NCBI GenBank assembly: GCA_013286985.1
Contig: JABDEQ010000063.1
Coordinates: forward strand, 1-14,861
Reading direction: 5' to 3'
From: Bacteroidota bacterium
GTDB lineage: Bacteria; Bacteroidota; Bacteroidia; Sphingobacteriales; Sphingobacteriaceae
DNA: 14,861 nt
The notes below the pieces were generated by a model, which did no database searches, was not told the origin of the DNA, and saw nothing but the letters and a program-made list of their open reading frames with translations. The position numbers and the translations under genes were made by a program. Each line of letters begins with the position of its first letter. The stretch's first letter is position 1. Of this stretch, positions 12,832-14,861 are shown one piece after another.

Positions 12832-13272
12832 ATGTTAGAGTCTATTTTAAAAACTGCCATCAAACTGGCCGAAAAAGCCGATGCCTATTTTAGCTATATT
12901 GAAGGCGAATATCACCTTGAAACTGTAGCCGGAAAGGAAAAAAAGGTAACCGACCGCGAAGCCGAACCCGCCACCCTTGCCGGGCTGGCCCTCTTTTTAG
13001 GCTTTAACAGTCGCATGGATTTTGAAGATTATGAACAAAGCGGCGAGTTTGGCCATGTGCTTAAACGGAGTAGATTAAGGGTTGAGGCACTGTACGAACG
13101 TAAGCTGCACCAACAATCACCATCAGGCGCCATATTTGCCCTCAAAACCTTCGGCTGGAAAGAAAAAGCGGATGACAAAACCGTTAACACAGGGCCGGCA
13201 AAAAGCCTCAAAATTGAAATTATTGAAACCGGGCATCAACCTGTTGGAAGTGAAAAGGAAGTGGTGTTGTAA
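12832..13272 (+). CDS. Phage terminase small subunit (gp3-like DNA-packaging protein)
   Basis: The 146-residue product carries the family pattern: an N-terminal helix (LKTAIKLAEKADAYFSYIEG), then PATLAGLALFLGFNSRMDFEDYE, RSRLRVEALYERKLH, and SPSGAIFALKTFGWKEK. These are the marks of small terminase proteins related to P22 gp3, which recognise phage DNA for packaging. The upstream ATG at 12799 adds 11 hydrophobic residues atypical for the family, so the ATG at 12832 is preferred. A large-subunit fragment lies 870 bp downstream, separated by a palindrome and an antisense lipoprotein gene. Confidence 0.82.
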   Translation: MLESILKTAIKLAEKADAYFSYIEGEYHLETVAGKEKKVTDREAEPATLAGLALFLGFNSRMDFEDYEQSGEFGHVLKRSRLRVEALYERKLHQQSPSGAIFALKTFGWKEKADDKTVNTGPAKSLKIEIIETGHQPVGSEKEVVL

Positions 13273-13276
13273 GGGA

Positions 13277-13511
13277 GTTTGCAGTGAGGAGTTTGCAGTT
13301 GGCAGCTTTTTCTTTTTTTACCCTCTTTACGAAGTAGAGAGGGTCGACGGGCGAAGCCTCGTCGGGGTGAGTTAATTATACGAGCGGCATAAACGTTAAT
13401 GCACTAGCGTTTTAACTCACCCTGTCATCGCTGCGCTCGACATTCCTCTCTTCGCTGCGCGTAAAGAGGGAGTTTGGAAGCTGCCAACTGCCAACTGCCA
13501 ACCGCCAACTG
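13277..13511. repeat. Palindromic heptamer-array element 7
   Basis: The left array is GTTTGCA, GTGAGGA, GTTTGCA, GTTGGCA (13277-13304); the right array is CTGCCAA three times and CCGCCAA (13481-13508). Inside are a hairpin CCCTCTTTAC-GAA-GTAGAGAGGG and the inverted pair GGGGTGAGTTAA/TTAACTCACCC. A TTAATGCACTAGCG module (from about 13399) also recurs at element 4. It starts 4 nt after the terminase small-subunit stop codon. Confidence 0.82.
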
Positions 13512-13522
13512 AAATCCCCGCT

Positions 13523-14086
13523 CTACCTTGTAAAATTGCACACTGTCACAATTTCATAAGTTCCTGCGGCAGGGCTTGTTTCATTATACAGATAGTCAAA
13601 TTCCAACGTTAAACCCGACTGGCTCAATTGGCTTATTTTTGCGGTATGTGATGCTAAACTATAAACCGGCGGTGTGCCGGAGCCACTGGTGCCGGTAGCA
13701 AAACCAGTACCTCCCAAAATGATAAAACCTGCTACAGGTGCATTCATGCTAAATTGATTACCGGCAAAACTATATACACCACTGGTGCTGTCGGATGCTA
13801 CTTCAGGCGGCGCAGATAAGATGCCTCCAGTAGTTAAAGTGTTATAATAACCCGAGCTGGTAAAGGTGCCGTTTTGGCCAAAATTGACATCGCTACGGTT
13901 AGCGGCTGATGCATTTATCGTAGTATCGGTTTGCGTTACACCGTTAACAGAGGTAACCATATGCTCCTGTTGAAGTATCCATTTACCCAGTATAAGGCTC
14001 TGTTGCGAAGGGGTTGTATTGCTTTTACCACACGAGTAAAGCACACATGCTAAAACAATAGTAATTAAAAGATTAGGGGATTTCAT
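13523..14086 (-). CDS. Putative lipoprotein, lipocalin-like start (187 aa)
   Basis: The signal (MKSPNLLITIVLACVLYSC) ends in a lipobox with Cys19, then a Ser/Thr-rich linker. LILGKWILQQEHMVTS (32-47) is the typical first strand of Bacteroidetes lipocalin-like lipoproteins. The rest is beta-rich and Gly/Ser-rich (FGQNGTFTSSGYY; GVYSFAGNQFSM). A lipocalin fold is suggested, not shown. A strong promoter lies upstream at 14113-14145. The gene sits antisense between the two terminase fragments, so it was probably inserted there or acquired with phage DNA. Confidence 0.82.
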   Translation of the reverse strand: MKSPNLLITIVLACVLYSCGKSNTTPSQQSLILGKWILQQEHMVTSVNGVTQTDTTINASAANRSDVNFGQNGTFTSSGYYNTLTTGGILSAPPEVASDSTSGVYSFAGNQFSMNAPVAGFIILGGTGFATGTSGSGTPPVYSLASHTAKISQLSQSGLTLEFDYLYNETSPAAGTYEIVTVCNFTR

Positions 14087-14112
14087 CTCAAACTAAATCA
14101 AAGGTTTACACA

Positions 14113-14145
14113 CAAATATAAACTAAAAACTTAATTCAAAACAAA
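14113..14145 (-). promoter_or_regulatory. Promoter of the 13523-14086 lipoprotein
   Basis: TTTG (14145-14142), 21 nt, TATATTTG (14120-14113): both boxes are perfect. The -33 box overlaps the first base of the divergent terminase fragment. The leader is about 23 nt. Confidence 0.65.
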
Positions 14146-14480
14146 TGACAGTTGATCAGCAGGCCTCCATTCTATTCAGCCAAAATTATAGCGCTGCGGG
14201 GCATGTGGTGGTTAACCAGGGTGGCACCAGTTCGGGCAAAACCTATGCTATTGAGCAGGTGCTGTTTTGCCTGGCCTGCGAAACCGAAAAGCTGGTGATT
14301 ACTGTTGTAGGGCAGGATATACCCAACCTTAAAGCCGGTGCCTTGCGCGATGCGCAAAGTATTTACTACAACTCGGCCACGCTGCAAGCCATGGTAAAAA
14401 GCTTTAACAAAACCGATCGTACTTTTGAGTTTAATAATGGTAGTGCAAAACATCTTAGCTCAAACCATAAACAGGGTTAA
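14145..14480 (+). pseudogene. Phage terminase large subunit, truncated N-terminal fragment
   Basis: The 111-residue ORF is the start of a terminase large subunit ATPase. The Walker A motif is GGTSSGKT (26-33) after VVVNQ, then VITVVGQDIPNLKAGALRDA and the FEFNNGS strand. Family members have 400-550 residues, so the Walker B, the rest of the ATPase and the nuclease domain are missing. After FNNGS the sequence (AKHLSSNHKQG, stop) no longer resembles the family, which usually continues with a strand ending in SSY or SSF. The downstream gene is on the other strand, so this is a broken remnant. Confidence 0.75.
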
Positions 14481-14520
14481 CTTATAAGCCGAAAGACTGC
14501 TTTTTGGCATATTTAATTAC

Positions 14521-14861
14521 CTATTTGGCATCAACAATAAGCCCCAGCAACTTTGCAAACATATTACTGCCTTTAGATTTCAGGGCAAAGTCCATCGTTT
14601 GTTTATTTGACATCACTCTAAAATCTGTTACCTGCGAAGCGTTAATTCTGCTAATGTCCTGACTGGAGAGTGCATATAAAAAATGAGCGGAACAAAGTCC
14701 ATTACTATAACCATTGTTTTGAATGGTTGGCGGTACAACCAAAGCCCCTCTAATATCGGTTAACTTCAGTATGCTGTTATCAGCGAGCTTTATCATAACG
14801 TTGTTTTCGCCTGCGGTAAAAAAAGCCGTAAAATCAGCTTGAAATGCAACAATCTGCAAAT
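14521..14861 (-). CDS. Partial protein of unknown function, 5' end outside the window
   Basis: The C-terminal 112 residues or so are present; the true start probably lies beyond the right edge. AFFTAGENNVMIKLADNSILKLTDIRG, followed by a Y-rich helix (AHFLYALSSQDISRINASQV) and TDFRVM, suggests a beta-rich small-ligand or stress-type protein seen in Bacteroidetes, possibly exported. No named family is assigned. It converges on the terminase fragment with a 40-bp gap. Confidence 0.6.
   Translation of the reverse strand, partial: LQIVAFQADFTAFFTAGENNVMIKLADNSILKLTDIRGALVVPPTIQNNGYSNGLCSAHFLYALSSQDISRINASQVTDFRVMSNKQTMDFALKSKGSNMFAKLLGLIVDAK

Noticed and set aside
2125..13511. CRISPR arrays
   Set aside because: The repeats are 7-nt contiguous units without spacers, arranged as palindromes, and no cas genes are present.
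1267..14480. A complete prophage from the repressor to the terminase
   Set aside because: The intervening genes are host-type envelope, regulatory and metabolic genes; no capsid, tail, integrase or lysis gene is seen.
1..14861. tRNA or rRNA genes
   Set aside because: No cloverleaf with a GTTCRA-type T-loop or rRNA core sequence was found by eye; the GGTTCACC at 2460 has no matching acceptor stem.

Overview
The window looks like chromosomal DNA from a Bacteroidetes bacterium, most likely Sphingobacteriaceae (Mucilaginibacter/Pedobacter-like). The evidence is: promoters of the TTTG-N19-21-TAnnTTTG type with almost no Shine-Dalgarno sequences, C-rich lipoboxes, an isolated RRM protein, a DUF6169 gene, and abundant intergenic palindromes built from CTGCCAA/TTGGCAG heptamers. 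Genus is inference; no rRNA or tRNA is present.

Layout. 1-1060: a membrane protein with a PH-like tail (minus), then a 30-aa membrane miniprotein with its own terminator (plus). 1066-3011: a heptamer palindrome; a LexA/CI-type S24 repressor (minus) with a dense operator/promoter region; a 17-codon ORF ending in a second palindrome; and two unrecognised small genes (plus). 3099-4775: an exported L,D-transpeptidase (minus), a third palindrome, and two small cytosolic proteins (plus). 4810-5623: an 89-bp dispersed repeat, a 52-aa protein, and an overlapping DUF6169 gene carrying a -1 frameshift. 5685-6963: a CPBP intramembrane protease, a second copy of the 89-bp repeat, and an RRM protein (all minus). 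7103-10371: a composite repeat, a phytanoyl-CoA dioxygenase-like enzyme (minus), a DUF4359-like membrane protein, a repeat copy, a DUF3828-like secreted protein and an AraC regulator (plus). 10409-12680: another palindrome, a lipoprotein, a ten-heptamer palindrome, and an Omp85/BamA-like outer-membrane barrel (minus). 12799-14861: a phage terminase small subunit, a palindrome, a lipoprotein (minus), a terminase large subunit cut off after about 110 residues, and a gene that runs off the window end.

How it fits together. Most genes are single or paired units, many facing envelope functions (transpeptidase, barrel, lipoproteins, CPBP protease). The repressor and the terminase remnants suggest old phage input, but no complete prophage is present. 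The DUF6169 pair is a small module with a damaged second gene.

The strongest unexplained signal is the intergenic repeat system. At least seven loci carry arrays of exact 7-nt phase, most arranged as inverted left and right arms, often around a CCCTCTTT...AGAGAGGG hairpin core. Several begin within about 5 nt of a stop codon, as if they serve as shared 3' ends.
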